NCBI RefSeq assembly: GCF_036347135.1
Contig: NZ_CP108938.1
Coordinates: 2,852,001 to 2,916,000, forward strand
From: Streptomyces sp. NBC_00775
Lineage (GTDB): Bacteria > Actinomycetota > Actinomycetes > Streptomycetales > Streptomycetaceae
Length of the DNA stretch: 64,000 nucleotides
Direction of reading: 5' to 3'
This document shows positions 8,753 through 17,170 of this stretch, piece by piece (the stretch's first letter is position 1; every line of letters begins with the position of its first letter). The notes under the pieces were generated by a model that saw nothing but the letters and a program-made list of their open reading frames with translations, ran no database searches and had not been told where the DNA came from. A program made the translations under genes and the position numbers.

Positions 8753-9595
8753 ATGAAGCTCCGCAAGGTCACCGCCGCTTCGGCCGCTGTGCTCGCCCTC
8801 GCGCTGACCGCCACCGCCTGTGGGGGCGACGACAGCAAGGACTCCGGTTCCAGCTCCAGCGGCGGCGGCAAGATCAAGGTCGGCATCAAGTTCGACCAGC
8901 CCGGCCTCGGCCTGAAGCAGCCGGACGGTTCCTACGCCGGCTTCGACGTGGACGTGGCAACGTACGTGGCCAAGCAACTCGGCTACAAGCCCGATCAGAT
9001 CGAGTTCGTCGAGACCAAGAGCGCCGACCGTGAGAACGCGCTGGCCCGCGGCGACGTGAAGTTCATCGCGGCCACGTACTCGATCACCGACGAGCGCAAG
9101 CAGAAGGTCGACTTCGCCGGCCCCTACCTGCTGGCCCACCAGGACCTGTTGGTCAAGACGGGCTCCGACATCTCCAAGGGCACGGACCTCAACGGCAAGA
9201 AGCTGTGTTCCGTGACCGGCTCCACCTCGGCGCAGAACGTCCACGACACGATCGCCCCGAAGGCCCAGCTGAAGGAGTACAGCGGCTACTCGGAGTGCAT
9301 CGCCGCTCTGCAGAGCGGCGCCGTGGACGCGGTGACCACCGACGACTCGATCCTCGCGGGCTTCGCCGCGCAGGACAAGTACAAGGGTCAGTTCAAGCTC
9401 GCCGGTCTCAAGCTGAGCAACGAGAACTACGGCATCGGCGTCAAGAAGGGCGACACCGCGACCGTGAACAAGATCAACACCGCCCTGGAGAAGATGGTCA
9501 GCGACGGCTCCTGGCAGAAGGCGGTCGCCGCGAACTTCGGTCCGGCCAACTACAAGAACGAGCCGGCCCCGAAGATCGGCGTCATCGTCAAGTAA
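8753..9595 (+). CDS. gluB: glutamate ABC transporter substrate-binding lipoprotein GluB
   Basis: A 280-residue periplasmic-type binding protein of cluster 3 (SBP_bac_3). The signal peptide MKLRKVTAAS...LTATAC ends in a lipobox with Cys23 as the lipidation site, followed by a Gly/Asp/Ser linker. Family motifs: KVGIKFDQPG, GFDVDVATYVAKQLG, RENALARGDVKFIAATYSIT and RKQKVDFAGPYL. The ATG at 8753 was preferred to the one at 8744 because AAAGGA (8739-8744) then has an 8-base spacing, while it overlaps the earlier ATG. A strong stem-loop follows in the gap to gluC and may set a higher GluB than permease level. Confidence 0.92.
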   Translation: MKLRKVTAASAAVLALALTATACGGDDSKDSGSSSSGGGKIKVGIKFDQPGLGLKQPDGSYAGFDVDVATYVAKQLGYKPDQIEFVETKSADRENALARGDVKFIAATYSITDERKQKVDFAGPYLLAHQDLLVKTGSDISKGTDLNGKKLCSVTGSTSAQNVHDTIAPKAQLKEYSGYSECIAALQSGAVDAVTTDDSILAGFAAQDKYKGQFKLAGLKLSNENYGIGVKKGDTATVNKINTALEKMVSDGSWQKAVAANFGPANYKNEPAPKIGVIVK

Positions 9596-9628
9596 CCCTG
9601 GAATCCGCAGGCAACGCAGGGTTCCGCA

Positions 9629-9668
9629 GGCGCGCCGCCGCCCGCCGCGATCACGGCGGCGGCGCGCC
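9629..9668 (+). terminator. intercistronic stem-loop between gluB and gluC
   Basis: A 12-bp perfect G+C-only stem (9629-9640 with 9657-9668) around a 16-base loop lies in the 115-base gap. Such structures downstream of binding-protein genes commonly give partial termination or protect the upstream mRNA from 3' decay; which applies here is inference. Confidence 0.55.
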
Positions 9669-9710
9669 GCGTCCGCCACGTACGCCACACACCCGGAAGC
9701 GCGGGAGATC

Positions 9711-10379
9711 GTGTTCGACTTTCTTGAAGGTTACGACGTCCTCGGGGCGTTCTGGACGACGGTGAAACTCACCGCCCTCTCCGCCGTCGGCTCCCTCATC
9801 CTGGGCACCGTGCTGGCCGCGATGCGCGTCAGCCCGGTCCCGCTCATGCGCGGGTTCGGCACCGCCTATGTGAACATCGTCCGGAACATCCCCCTGACGG
9901 TCATCATCGTCTTCAGCTCGCTCGGTCTCGCCGACATCTTCGGTATGACGATGGGCGCGCCCGACGACTTCAAGCTCCAGGGCTTCCGGCTGGCGGTGCT
10001 CAGCCTGGTCGTCTATCACGCGGCCTTCGTCTGCGAGGCACTGCGCTCCGGCATCAACACCGTGCCCGTCGGCCAGGCGGAGGCGGCACGCGCCATCGGG
10101 CTGAGCTTCAGCCAGAGCCTGCGGCTCATCGTGCTGCCGCAGGCCTTCCGTTCGGTCATCGTCCCGCTGGCCAACGTACTGATCGCGCTGACCAAGAACA
10201 CGACCGTGGCCGCCGCCATCGGCGTGGCCGAGGCAGCCACCCTGATGAAGACGATGATCGAGAACGAGGCCCAGACGCTGGCCATCGCCGCCGTCTTCGC
10301 CCTCGGGTTCGTGGTACTGACCCTGCCCACCGGCCTCATCCTCGGCTGGCTCGGCAAGCGACTGGCGGTGAAGCGATGA
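9711..10379 (+). CDS. gluC: glutamate ABC transporter permease GluC
   Basis: Integral membrane permease of the HisM/GlnP type, 222 residues, GTG start at 9711. Hydrophobic helices begin with FWTTVKLTALSAVGSLILG; the cytoplasmic EAA loop that contacts the ATPase is EALRSGINTVPVGQAEAARAIGLS split over about residues 107-130 (core QAEAARAIGLS). It pairs with GluD. The stop codon overlaps the gluD start by four bases (ATGA), so the two subunits are translationally coupled, which suits a 1:1 heterodimer. Confidence 0.92.
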   Translation: MFDFLEGYDVLGAFWTTVKLTALSAVGSLILGTVLAAMRVSPVPLMRGFGTAYVNIVRNIPLTVIIVFSSLGLADIFGMTMGAPDDFKLQGFRLAVLSLVVYHAAFVCEALRSGINTVPVGQAEAARAIGLSFSQSLRLIVLPQAFRSVIVPLANVLIALTKNTTVAAAIGVAEAATLMKTMIENEAQTLAIAAVFALGFVVLTLPTGLILGWLGKRLAVKR

Positions 10380-11284
10380 CCTCCGTCCTCTACGACGCCC
10401 CCGGCCCCCGCGCCAAGCGGCGCAATGTGATCTTCTCAGTGGGCTTCTTCGTCCTGCTCGCCCTCTTCCTGTGGTGGATCTGGCGGACGATGGACGACAA
10501 GGGCCAGCTGAAGTGGTCCCTTTGGGAGCCGTTCACCACGTCGGACGCCTGGACGACGTATCTGCTGCCGGGCCTCGCCAACACGCTGAAGGCCGCGGCA
10601 CTCGCCATGGTCATCGCCCTTCCGCTGGGCGCGCTCTTCGGTATCGCACGCCTGTCCGACCACCGGTGGGTCCGGGCTCCGGCCGGTGTGGTGGTCGAGT
10701 TCTTCCGGTCGATCCCGGTGCTGCTGCTGATGCTGTTCGCCAACGAGCTCTACGTCCGCTCCACGGACATCCCCAGCGAAGAACGGCCCCTGTACGCCGT
10801 CGTCACCGGCCTGGTGCTCTACAACGCCTCGGTCCTCGCCGAGGTCGTACGCGCCGGAATCCTGGCCCTCCCCAAGGGGCAGACGGAGGCCGCCTACGCG
10901 GTCGGTCTGCGCAAGGGTCAGACAATGACGAGCATCCTGCTCCCGCAGGCCGTCACCGTCATGCTGCCGGCCATCGTCGGCCAGCTCGTCGTCATCGTGA
11001 AGGACACAGCGCTGGGCGGCGTCCTGCTGACGTTCCCCGAGCTGCTCAACTCGCGCAGCACGCTCGCGGCCAACTACGCCAACGTCATCGCGAGCTTCAT
11101 CGTGGTGGCGGCCATCTTCATCGTGCTGAACTTCGCCCTCACCAGCTTCGCGAGCTGGCTGGAGGGCAGGCTGCGGCGCGGCAAGAAGAGCACGGGCGCG
11201 GTCCTCGGCGCCGATGAGGTGGAGCTCAACCCCGCCGAGGTGAGGGGCAGCTTCGGAACCGGTGCCGACGGCGCCATCCGATGA
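10376..11284 (+). CDS. gluD: glutamate ABC transporter permease GluD
   Basis: Second permease subunit, 302 residues, with several transmembrane helices (first at about 20-37, VFFVLLALFLWWIW-like) and an EAA loop (EVVRAGILALPKGQTEAAYAVG). Longer than GluC by an N-terminal cytoplasmic segment and a C-terminal charged tail (LEGRLRRGKKSTG onward) of about 45 residues. It closes the operon: a nested hairpin starts four bases after the stop codon. The reading frame and spacing make the operon gluA-gluB-gluC-gluD unambiguous. Confidence 0.92.
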   Translation: MTSVLYDAPGPRAKRRNVIFSVGFFVLLALFLWWIWRTMDDKGQLKWSLWEPFTTSDAWTTYLLPGLANTLKAAALAMVIALPLGALFGIARLSDHRWVRAPAGVVVEFFRSIPVLLLMLFANELYVRSTDIPSEERPLYAVVTGLVLYNASVLAEVVRAGILALPKGQTEAAYAVGLRKGQTMTSILLPQAVTVMLPAIVGQLVVIVKDTALGGVLLTFPELLNSRSTLAANYANVIASFIVVAAIFIVLNFALTSFASWLEGRLRRGKKSTGAVLGADEVELNPAEVRGSFGTGADGAIR

Positions 11285-11287
11285 ACA

Positions 11288-11348
11288 GTCAAGTGACATG
11301 AGCCGCACGGAGGCAGTGGCGTGACGGCCGCTGCCTCCGTCACTTGAC
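11288..11348 (+). terminator. nested hairpin terminator of gluABCD
   Basis: An outer 9-bp perfect stem (11288-11296 with 11340-11348) surrounds an inner 10-bp perfect stem (11307-11316 with 11331-11340); the arms meet at base 11340, so the two are alternative or stacked. It begins right after the gluD stop at 11284. Confidence 0.75.
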
Positions 11349-11456
11349 GCAAGCACCGGCAATGGGTTGCATACGTTCTGTGATCGTGCACCCCGCTCCA
11401 ACTGCCTGTTCCTCTACGTCCCTCAGGACACCGCTCCGGGCAGGGGGCACCGCGCC

Positions 11457-13163
11457 GTGGACCCGGTGATCATCGTCGGAGCAGGGCCCGTGGGGCTCAC
11501 GCTCGCCCTTGCGCTCGCCCGCCAGGAGGTCCCTTCCGTGGTCCTCGACGAGGGCCCGGGCAAGGACGAACAAAGGCCCGCGCGGACGGTCGTCCTGCGC
11601 GAGGACACGGCCGCGCTCGTCGAGCGGCTCACCGGCTTCCCGCTCTCCGAGGCCGGTTTCCGTTGGGCCGGATGGCGGTCGATGCGGCGCAAGCAGGTGA
11701 TGCGTGAGATCGCGTTCGACACGCAGGGTTCCTCCGACGCGGAGAGCTCCAGGCGCACGGCCGGCACCAGTGGCGCACAGGGCTCCAGGGACATTCACGC
11801 GTCCAGGGACGCGGAAGGCTCCGCGGACACCGAGCAGTACGCCGCCCCGCTGCACATCGCCCAGCACGCGCTGACCGGGGCTCTGCGCGACGCGATCGTC
11901 CACGAGCGGCTGATCAAGGTCGCCGTGAACAGCCGCCTCGACTCCATCGAGCAGGAGACGTCGGGCGTCACCGCGCACACCCGGGGCGGCAAGGGCACCT
12001 GGTGGCGCGGCAGTTATCTCGTCGGCTGCGACGGACCGCGCTCGACGGTGCGCAAACTCCAGGACATCCGCTTCCCCGGACGTACCGCCGTCGAACGACA
12101 CGCCGTCGCTGCGCTGCGTACGGAACTTCCGTGGCCCGGCGAGGCGTTGTTGCATCGGATGCCGCCGTGGCGGACGTCGGGCCCCTCGGCCGGGGAGGTG
12201 ACCGCGCGCCCCCTCGCCGACGACGCGTGGCGCCTGGACTGGCTGCTGCCACCGGGCAAGGACCTGGTCACGCCCGACCTGCTGTTGGCACGCATCCGGG
12301 AGACCCTCGCGGGCTGGAGCGGCGGCTCCACACCCGCGTACGAACTGCTCGACACCGGAGTCCACACCGTCCACCACCGCCTCGCCCGCCGGTGGCGGGT
12401 CGGCCGTGTCTTCCTCGCGGGGGACGCCGCACACCTGCTGGGCGCGCTCGGCACCCAGGGCCTGGACGAGGGACTGCGGGACGCGGACAACCTCGCCTGG
12501 AAGCTGGCGCTGGCCTGGCACCACGGGCCGCACGAGACGCTGCTGGACAGCTACCAGGTGGAACGGCGCGCCGTCGTCGCCGCCCGGCTGCGCGCCGCCG
12601 ACCAGGCGTTGCCGCTGCTGCGCGGCGGCGGGGGCCTGCGCTCGTACGTCCCCGGGTCGGCCCGCGGCCACGACACGCTGCTCACGGACGGCCACCTGGG
12701 GCGCGGCCCGCTGGGAGCGCCGGGAGCGTACGCCGACTCCCCGCTCGCGCCGCCGCACGCCGACTCGGCGGCTCCCGTGGACACCGCGCCCGGAGCCCCG
12801 GTCGTCGATGTCCGGGTGACCGCGGAGGACGGCTCGTTCGTACGACTGCGGGAGCGCCTCGGGCGCGGGGTGCTGCTCGTGATGCTGATCGCTCCGGGGA
12901 CGGGCGTCTGGGAACGGAAACACTGGGTGACGGCCGGAATCATGCCCCGGCTCGCGGCCGCCGTGACCGCCCTGCCGCACCCCGCCGAGCTGCTGGTCGC
13001 CGAGAGCTATCCAGGCGCGGCCGCCCACACCGTGCTCCTCGTCCGTCCCGACGGCCACCTGGTCACCGCCTTCAGCGGGGTGCGCCCGGCCGACCTGTAC
13101 GAGGCGGCCGAGGCGACACTGGGCGGACCGGCAAAGGCGGAGGCCACGGCGAGCACGGGCTGA
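11457..13163 (+). CDS. FAD-dependent monooxygenase (aromatic hydroxylase type)
   Basis: A 568-residue flavoprotein of the PHBH/phenol-hydroxylase class. The dinucleotide-binding GAGPVGLTLALALAR is at the very N-terminus (about residues 7-21), the second NAD(P)H/FAD motif is GCDGPRSTVRK, and the GD motif is FLAGDAAHLLGALGTQGLDEG with the following DADNLAWKLA. The C-terminal 150 residues form the thioredoxin-like domain seen in this class. An unusual Ser/Asp/Ala-rich stretch at about residues 90-125 interrupts the substrate domain. GTG 11457 is favoured: AGGGGG lies about 10 bases upstream and the Rossmann motif follows at once; a start at 11367 would add 30 residues without similarity. The substrate is unknown. 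Confidence 0.85.
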   Translation: MDPVIIVGAGPVGLTLALALARQEVPSVVLDEGPGKDEQRPARTVVLREDTAALVERLTGFPLSEAGFRWAGWRSMRRKQVMREIAFDTQGSSDAESSRRTAGTSGAQGSRDIHASRDAEGSADTEQYAAPLHIAQHALTGALRDAIVHERLIKVAVNSRLDSIEQETSGVTAHTRGGKGTWWRGSYLVGCDGPRSTVRKLQDIRFPGRTAVERHAVAALRTELPWPGEALLHRMPPWRTSGPSAGEVTARPLADDAWRLDWLLPPGKDLVTPDLLLARIRETLAGWSGGSTPAYELLDTGVHTVHHRLARRWRVGRVFLAGDAAHLLGALGTQGLDEGLRDADNLAWKLALAWHHGPHETLLDSYQVERRAVVAARLRAADQALPLLRGGGGLRSYVPGSARGHDTLLTDGHLGRGPLGAPGAYADSPLAPPHADSAAPVDTAPGAPVVDVRVTAEDGSFVRLRERLGRGVLLVMLIAPGTGVWERKHWVTAGIMPRLAAAVTALPHPAELLVAESYPGAAAHTVLLVRPDGHLVTAFSGVRPADLYEAAEATLGGPAKAEATASTG

Positions 13164-13366
13164 ACTTCTGGTGCGGGCGAAACGGGGGCCGAGCAGGCGG
13201 CGACGCTCCCACCAGCGGAGACCGGGGCCGTCCGAGCCCGGGGTGACGGGTGGGCCGGGTCGCCCGGAATCCGCCCTGCCCGAGTCCGCGTACCGCCGCC
13301 CTGACCTGCCCACGAGCCGGGCTGTCGAAGCCCCGCGCCCGGCCGCCCCAGGCCGTCCACCGCAGC

Positions 13367-13398
13367 CACCGTCACCGAGCGTCCACATGGTGACGGTG
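13367..13398. terminator. 10-bp inverted repeat between monooxygenase and leader peptide
   Basis: Perfect arms 13367-13376 and 13389-13398 with a 12-base loop. It lies 204 bases after the monooxygenase stop and 77 bases before the leader peptide, so it may end the upstream transcript or act in the leader region. The rest of the 13164-13475 gap shows no other gene that I can support. Confidence 0.4.
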
Positions 13399-13475
13399 AG
13401 TTGACCGGCCCGCACCCCCATGGTGTACTCCGGATCGTGACCGACACCTGTGTGCGCCTGTGGCGGAGGGTCCAT

Positions 13476-13523
13476 ATGGACCTCGTCCGCTATGCGGGCT
13501 GCGTGTGTCGCCCGTCCTGCTGA
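13476..13523 (+). CDS. cysteine-rich leader peptide upstream of cysteine dioxygenase
   Basis: A 15-codon reading frame, MDLVRYAGCVCRPSC, with three cysteines in its last seven residues, ending TGA at 13521-13523. GGAGGG at 13465-13470 gives a 5-base spacing to the ATG at 13476, an excellent ribosome binding site. The H/V-x-D-L-x-R...C-R pattern (the preceding in-frame codons read RRVH) is that of the small actinobacterial leader peptides found before sulfur-assimilation and cysteine genes, which in mycobacteria act by cysteine-dependent translational attenuation. It ends 76 bases before the start of cysteine dioxygenase; short self-complementary segments (13542-13547 with 13576-13581; 13544-13549 with 13565-13570) lie between. 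Too short for routine gene finding. Confidence 0.75.
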   Translation: MDLVRYAGCVCRPSC

Positions 13524-13599
13524 ATTCGCATCCCTCCCTCCTTCGCGCGCCGCCCTTGTGCCGTCGCGCGCTTCACGCGAACCCTCAGGACGGTTACGA

Positions 13600-14133
13600 G
13601 TGTCTGTGTCCCCCTCTGTCTCTGTCTCCGCACCCCCGCAAACGCCCACCCAGGCCGATCTGCTCGACTTCGTACGCCGCACTGCCGCCGACGCCGAGCT
13701 GATCGCCTCACTCCCGCTCGACCCCGAGGGCCGTACCTGGGTGCGCCTCGAAGGCCCGGGCGGCAGCGAGGCCTGGCTCATCGGCTGGCCCCCCGGCACC
13801 GGAACCGGCTGGCACGACCACGCCGAATCCGTCGGCGCCTTCCTCACCGCGTCGGGCGAACTCAAGGAGAACTCCCTCGCCGCCCGGCTGCCCGCCGACG
13901 GCTGGAAGACCCTGGAACTCGCCGAGGACATCGACCGGGAACGGACGTTGCCGACGGGCAAGGGCCGCTCCTTCGGCCGCCACCACGTGCACGAGGTACT
14001 CAACGAGTCCCCTGAGAAGCACGCGATCTCGGTCCACGCCTACTACCCGCCGCTCCCGCAGATCCGCCGCTACAGCCGTACGGGCCAGGTGCTGCGCCTG
14101 GAGCACGTCGAGCGTCCGGAGGACTGGCAGTGA
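13600..14133 (+). CDS. cysteine dioxygenase (cupin)
   Basis: A 177-residue type I cysteine dioxygenase family protein that oxidises L-cysteine to cysteine sulfinate with mononuclear iron. Cupin motif 1 is GWHDHAESVGAFLTASGELKE (about residues 64-84, written here as its start WHDHAESVGAF with iron ligands His-x-His) and motif 2 is FGRHHVHEVLNESPEKHAIS with the third His ligand. GTG 13600 was chosen: AGGA at 13587-13590 is 9 bases upstream. The first 15 residues are Ser/Val/Pro-rich linker. The stop codon overlaps the next start (GTGA), coupling it with the rhodanese. A cysteine-rich leader peptide precedes it, so expression is probably tuned to cysteine. Confidence 0.88.
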   Translation: MSVSPSVSVSAPPQTPTQADLLDFVRRTAADAELIASLPLDPEGRTWVRLEGPGGSEAWLIGWPPGTGTGWHDHAESVGAFLTASGELKENSLAARLPADGWKTLELAEDIDRERTLPTGKGRSFGRHHVHEVLNESPEKHAISVHAYYPPLPQIRRYSRTGQVLRLEHVERPEDWQ

Positions 14134-14525
14134 CCGCCCGGCGCGTGGGCATCGACGAATTGCTGGAGCGGGTCCGCGAGGGCCTGGACCGGGTGGAGGC
14201 CAAGGACGCGTACGAAGCCGCGCAGGCGGGCGAGGCGCTCCTGGTCGACACCCGCTACGCGGCCCTGCGTGAGCGCGACGGCCTGATCCCCGGCGCCCTC
14301 GTCGTCGAGCGCAACGAACTGGAATGGCGGCTCGACCCCCAAGGCAGCCACCGCGCCCCGGAGGCCACGAGCCATGACCTGCGGATCGTCGTGTTCTGCG
14401 ACGAGGGGTACGCGTCGAGCCTCGCGGCCGTGTCGCTGCGGCAGTTGGGGCTGCACCGGGCGACCGATCTGGTCGGCGGATTCCAGGCCTGGAAGTCGGC
14501 CGGGTTCCCGGTGACCGCCGCCTAG
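14130..14525 (+). CDS. rhodanese-like sulfurtransferase domain protein
   Basis: A 131-residue single rhodanese domain. The catalytic cysteine is in VVFCDEGYAS (about residue 90), on the six-residue active-site loop; other family motifs are LVDTRY and the C-terminal DLVGGFQAWKSAG. Rhodaneses move sulfane sulfur from thiosulfate or persulfides to acceptors. It overlaps the cysteine dioxygenase gene by four bases, so the pair handles cysteine-derived sulfur together: the dioxygenase removes cysteine as sulfinate and the rhodanese handles persulfide sulfur. This pathway reading is inference from the operon and the family. Confidence 0.87.
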   Translation: MTARRVGIDELLERVREGLDRVEAKDAYEAAQAGEALLVDTRYAALRERDGLIPGALVVERNELEWRLDPQGSHRAPEATSHDLRIVVFCDEGYASSLAAVSLRQLGLHRATDLVGGFQAWKSAGFPVTAA

Positions 14526-14584
14526 GCGGCCGCCGCCCCATGGATTTCCCCGACCGCAGGGAAAAAGTTCTTCACGTCGTACGT

Positions 14585-14623
14585 AGTGGTGGGCGCCCCT
14601 TGATGTAAGGGGCGCCCACCACT
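14585..14623. terminator. 17-bp perfect bidirectional terminator hairpin
   Basis: Arms 14585-14601 and 14607-14623 pair perfectly around a 5-base loop. It lies between the convergent rhodanese (stop 14525) and the permease gene (stop 14636), so it can serve both transcripts; no T-tract. Confidence 0.85.
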
Positions 14624-14635
14624 GCGTACCGCCCC

Positions 14636-17170
14636 TTACTCCTTGGCCGTGGCCACCGTGACAGGGCGAACCCGCAACGCCACCCGGCCCGGCAGCGCGG
14701 AGGCGACAAGGGCGAGCGCCCCGGCCACCGCGATGACCGTCACGTACAACAGGGGTGTGACCGCCGGAGCCGCGCTGCCCGTCATGCCGACGCTGAACGC
14801 GGTCAGGACGGCGAGCGCGATTCCGCTGCCGAGCGCGGTGGCGAGCAGCAGCACCGACACCGCCTCGGTCCGCAGCATCCGCAGTACCTGCCGACGAGTC
14901 GCCCCGGCGAGGCGGAGCATCGCGAACTCGCGGACCCGCTCGGAGACCGACATGGCCAGCGTGTTGACGACGGCGATGGCGGTGAAGGCCAGGACCAGTC
15001 CCATGGCGAGGTAGTTGACCTCGGCGTTCGCCTGCTGGCGGGCGGCCTGGATCGAGTCCGCGGCGGCCGGCGCGAGGACATGGACCGCCGGGAACTTACG
15101 GAGAGTAGCCGCGAGTTGTGTCTGTGTACGGGCGGTGGTGACAAGGACGGAGGTGGCGAGCGGGTTGTCCACATGGCGCGCGACCAGGTCATGGGCGAAG
15201 GTGAGGTCGCCGAAGCCGAGACCCTTGGCGTAGACGGCGGCGACGGTGAGCGTGACGGGCGTGCCGTCGCCGAGGGTGACCTTCAGTGTGCCGCCGGGCT
15301 TCAAGTGGAGCTGGTCCGCGGCGAGTTCACTGACCGCGACGGTGCTGTCCTTGAGGCCGTTCAGGGAGCCCGCCGTGACGTCCGGGTCCCAGGTGCGGGT
15401 CAGCCCGGCCGGCGTGACGCCCTGGGCCGCGTACTTGTCGAGACCCACGCGCACGGTCGTACGGACCACTTCGGTGACGACGTCGTGGCCCGTACGCAAC
15501 TGCCGCGCGGCCTCGGCCGGGACGCCGGGGCCCTGGGCGGCGAGCACCCAGTCGGCGCGGATGCCCTCGCGCGCCTGGGCCCGGGCCGCGTCGCCGAGCG
15601 TCGGCTGGACGAAGAGAACCGTGCAGGTCATACCGATGAGGAGGGTGAGGGGAGTGACGACGGAGGCCATGCGGGCCGCGTTGCCGCGAAGGTTGGCGCG
15701 GGCAAGACGGCCGCCGGGACCGGTCAGCCGCAGCGGGCCCGCGAGTACGGCCGCTGCCGCCTTGACCAGCAGGGGGCCGAGCAGTGCCACAGCGGAGGCG
15801 AGGACCACAACGGCAAGGAAGGTCACGGGGGTTGAGGCGGGCTCGGTGCGCAGCACGCTGAGCACGGCGACGAGGACGGCACCGCCGGTGAGCAGCGCGA
15901 GGCCGGCGAGGATGCGTCCCCATGCGGGGCGGGTGCGCTCGACCCGGGCTTCGGCGAGCGCCTCGGCCGGGCGGATCCGGGTGATGCGGCGGGACGAGAT
16001 ACGCGCGGCGGCCCAGGCGCCGAGGAGTGTCGCGGCGACCGCGGCGAACAGCGGGAAGACGCTGACGGTGTGCTGAAGCGTGGCCGGGACGGCGCCCATG
16101 GCGACGAACCGGCTGTGCAGCCAGCTACCCAGCGGCAGCCCTGCGAGTGCGCCGGTCACACCGGCGGCAGCCCCGACGATGAGGGCCTCCCTGCCGAGAA
16201 GTGCGCGGATCTGGCCCGGCGTGGCGGCGATGGCGCGCAACAGGGCGAGTTCGCGATGGCGCTGCTGCACGGAGAGGGCGAAGGTGCCGACGACGACCAG
16301 CACGGCCACCAGCAGCGAGGTGCCGCCCATGGCACCGCCCATGCTGACCAGCTTTGTCCGGGCGGCGGCCGCGTCCAGGAACTCGACCGGGCCACGGCCG
16401 TCTCCCGCGCTGACCTGCGCGGTGGTGCCGTGCAGTGCCTTGGCGACGGACTGCTTGAGGGCAGCGGTGTCGGTGCCCTCAGCGGGCAGTACGCCGAAGG
16501 CGGTGACCTGCCCGGGGTGCGCGGCCAGCCGCCGGGCCTCGGAGGTCGAGAAGAAGAGGGAGGTCTGGTGGCGTACGGCTGCGGCGGGCTCGGCGATCCC
16601 GGTGATCCGGTAGGTGCGCGGGGACTGCGTCGACTGGACGGTGAGGCGGTCGCCGGCCTTGAGGTGGGCGCACTCGGCGAAGTGGCGGTCGACGACGAGG
16701 TCGCCGTCGGCCTCGGGCGCGGTGCCGGTGATGAGTGTGTACGGGGTCAGCGCGGCGGACTCCCAGGCGTGACCGTAGGCGGGCCGGTCCTTGTCGACAC
16801 TCCCGCTGGGTGCCAACGGCTGGGCCAGGAAGGTCAGTTCGGGGATGACTCGGCCTACACCGGGAGCCTGGCGCAACCGTGCCGCCAGGTCGCCGGACAG
16901 CCAGGCCCGTTCCGCGATGGGCTTGGCCTTGTGCTTGACCTTGGTCTTGCCCTTCTTGTGCTTGACGGTGGTCTGGTGGACGTTCTGATCGGCGGAGACC
17001 ACGACGGGGGTCGCGGCATAACGTTCACTGCGGATCGTGCCGCGCAGGCCCGTTTCGAGGAGGGTGCCGCAGGCGGTGATGAGAGCGGCCGCGCACATCA
17101 GGGCGAGGAAGGCGCCGAGAAAGCCGCCCTTGCGGGCTCGGACGGTCCGCAGGGCGTAGCGCAGCATCAT
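14636..17170 (-). CDS. ABC transporter permease of the FtsX/MacB type
   Basis: An 844-residue membrane protein with two FtsX-like permease cores: one in the middle (ALSVQQRHRELALLRAIAATPGQIRALL) and one at the C-terminus (AMSVSERVREFAMLRLAGATRRQVLRML), each preceded by a large extracytoplasmic domain. The duplicated layout with about ten transmembrane segments is typical for Streptomyces antimicrobial-peptide or lipid exporters. The first outer domain has a short Lys/His stretch (KHKKGKTKVKHKAK near residue 70). No ATP-binding subunit is encoded on either side, so it must use one encoded elsewhere. It overlaps the upstream regulator's stop codon, implying joint transcription and translational coupling. 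Confidence 0.88.
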   Translation of the reverse strand: MMLRYALRTVRARKGGFLGAFLALMCAAALITACGTLLETGLRGTIRSERYAATPVVVSADQNVHQTTVKHKKGKTKVKHKAKPIAERAWLSGDLAARLRQAPGVGRVIPELTFLAQPLAPSGSVDKDRPAYGHAWESAALTPYTLITGTAPEADGDLVVDRHFAECAHLKAGDRLTVQSTQSPRTYRITGIAEPAAAVRHQTSLFFSTSEARRLAAHPGQVTAFGVLPAEGTDTAALKQSVAKALHGTTAQVSAGDGRGPVEFLDAAAARTKLVSMGGAMGGTSLLVAVLVVVGTFALSVQQRHRELALLRAIAATPGQIRALLGREALIVGAAAGVTGALAGLPLGSWLHSRFVAMGAVPATLQHTVSVFPLFAAVAATLLGAWAAARISSRRITRIRPAEALAEARVERTRPAWGRILAGLALLTGGAVLVAVLSVLRTEPASTPVTFLAVVVLASAVALLGPLLVKAAAAVLAGPLRLTGPGGRLARANLRGNAARMASVVTPLTLLIGMTCTVLFVQPTLGDAARAQAREGIRADWVLAAQGPGVPAEAARQLRTGHDVVTEVVRTTVRVGLDKYAAQGVTPAGLTRTWDPDVTAGSLNGLKDSTVAVSELAADQLHLKPGGTLKVTLGDGTPVTLTVAAVYAKGLGFGDLTFAHDLVARHVDNPLATSVLVTTARTQTQLAATLRKFPAVHVLAPAAADSIQAARQQANAEVNYLAMGLVLAFTAIAVVNTLAMSVSERVREFAMLRLAGATRRQVLRMLRTEAVSVLLLATALGSGIALAVLTAFSVGMTGSAAPAVTPLLYVTVIAVAGALALVASALPGRVALRVRPVTVATAKE

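Noticed and set aside
13171..13404. A 77-codon plus-strand frame after the monooxygenase
   Set aside because: Arg/Pro/Ser-rich, no ribosome binding site and crosses an inverted repeat.
11340..14003. A long minus-strand frame over the monooxygenase and dioxygenase
   Set aside because: Arg/Gly/Ser-rich translation, antisense to two genes with clear catalytic motifs.
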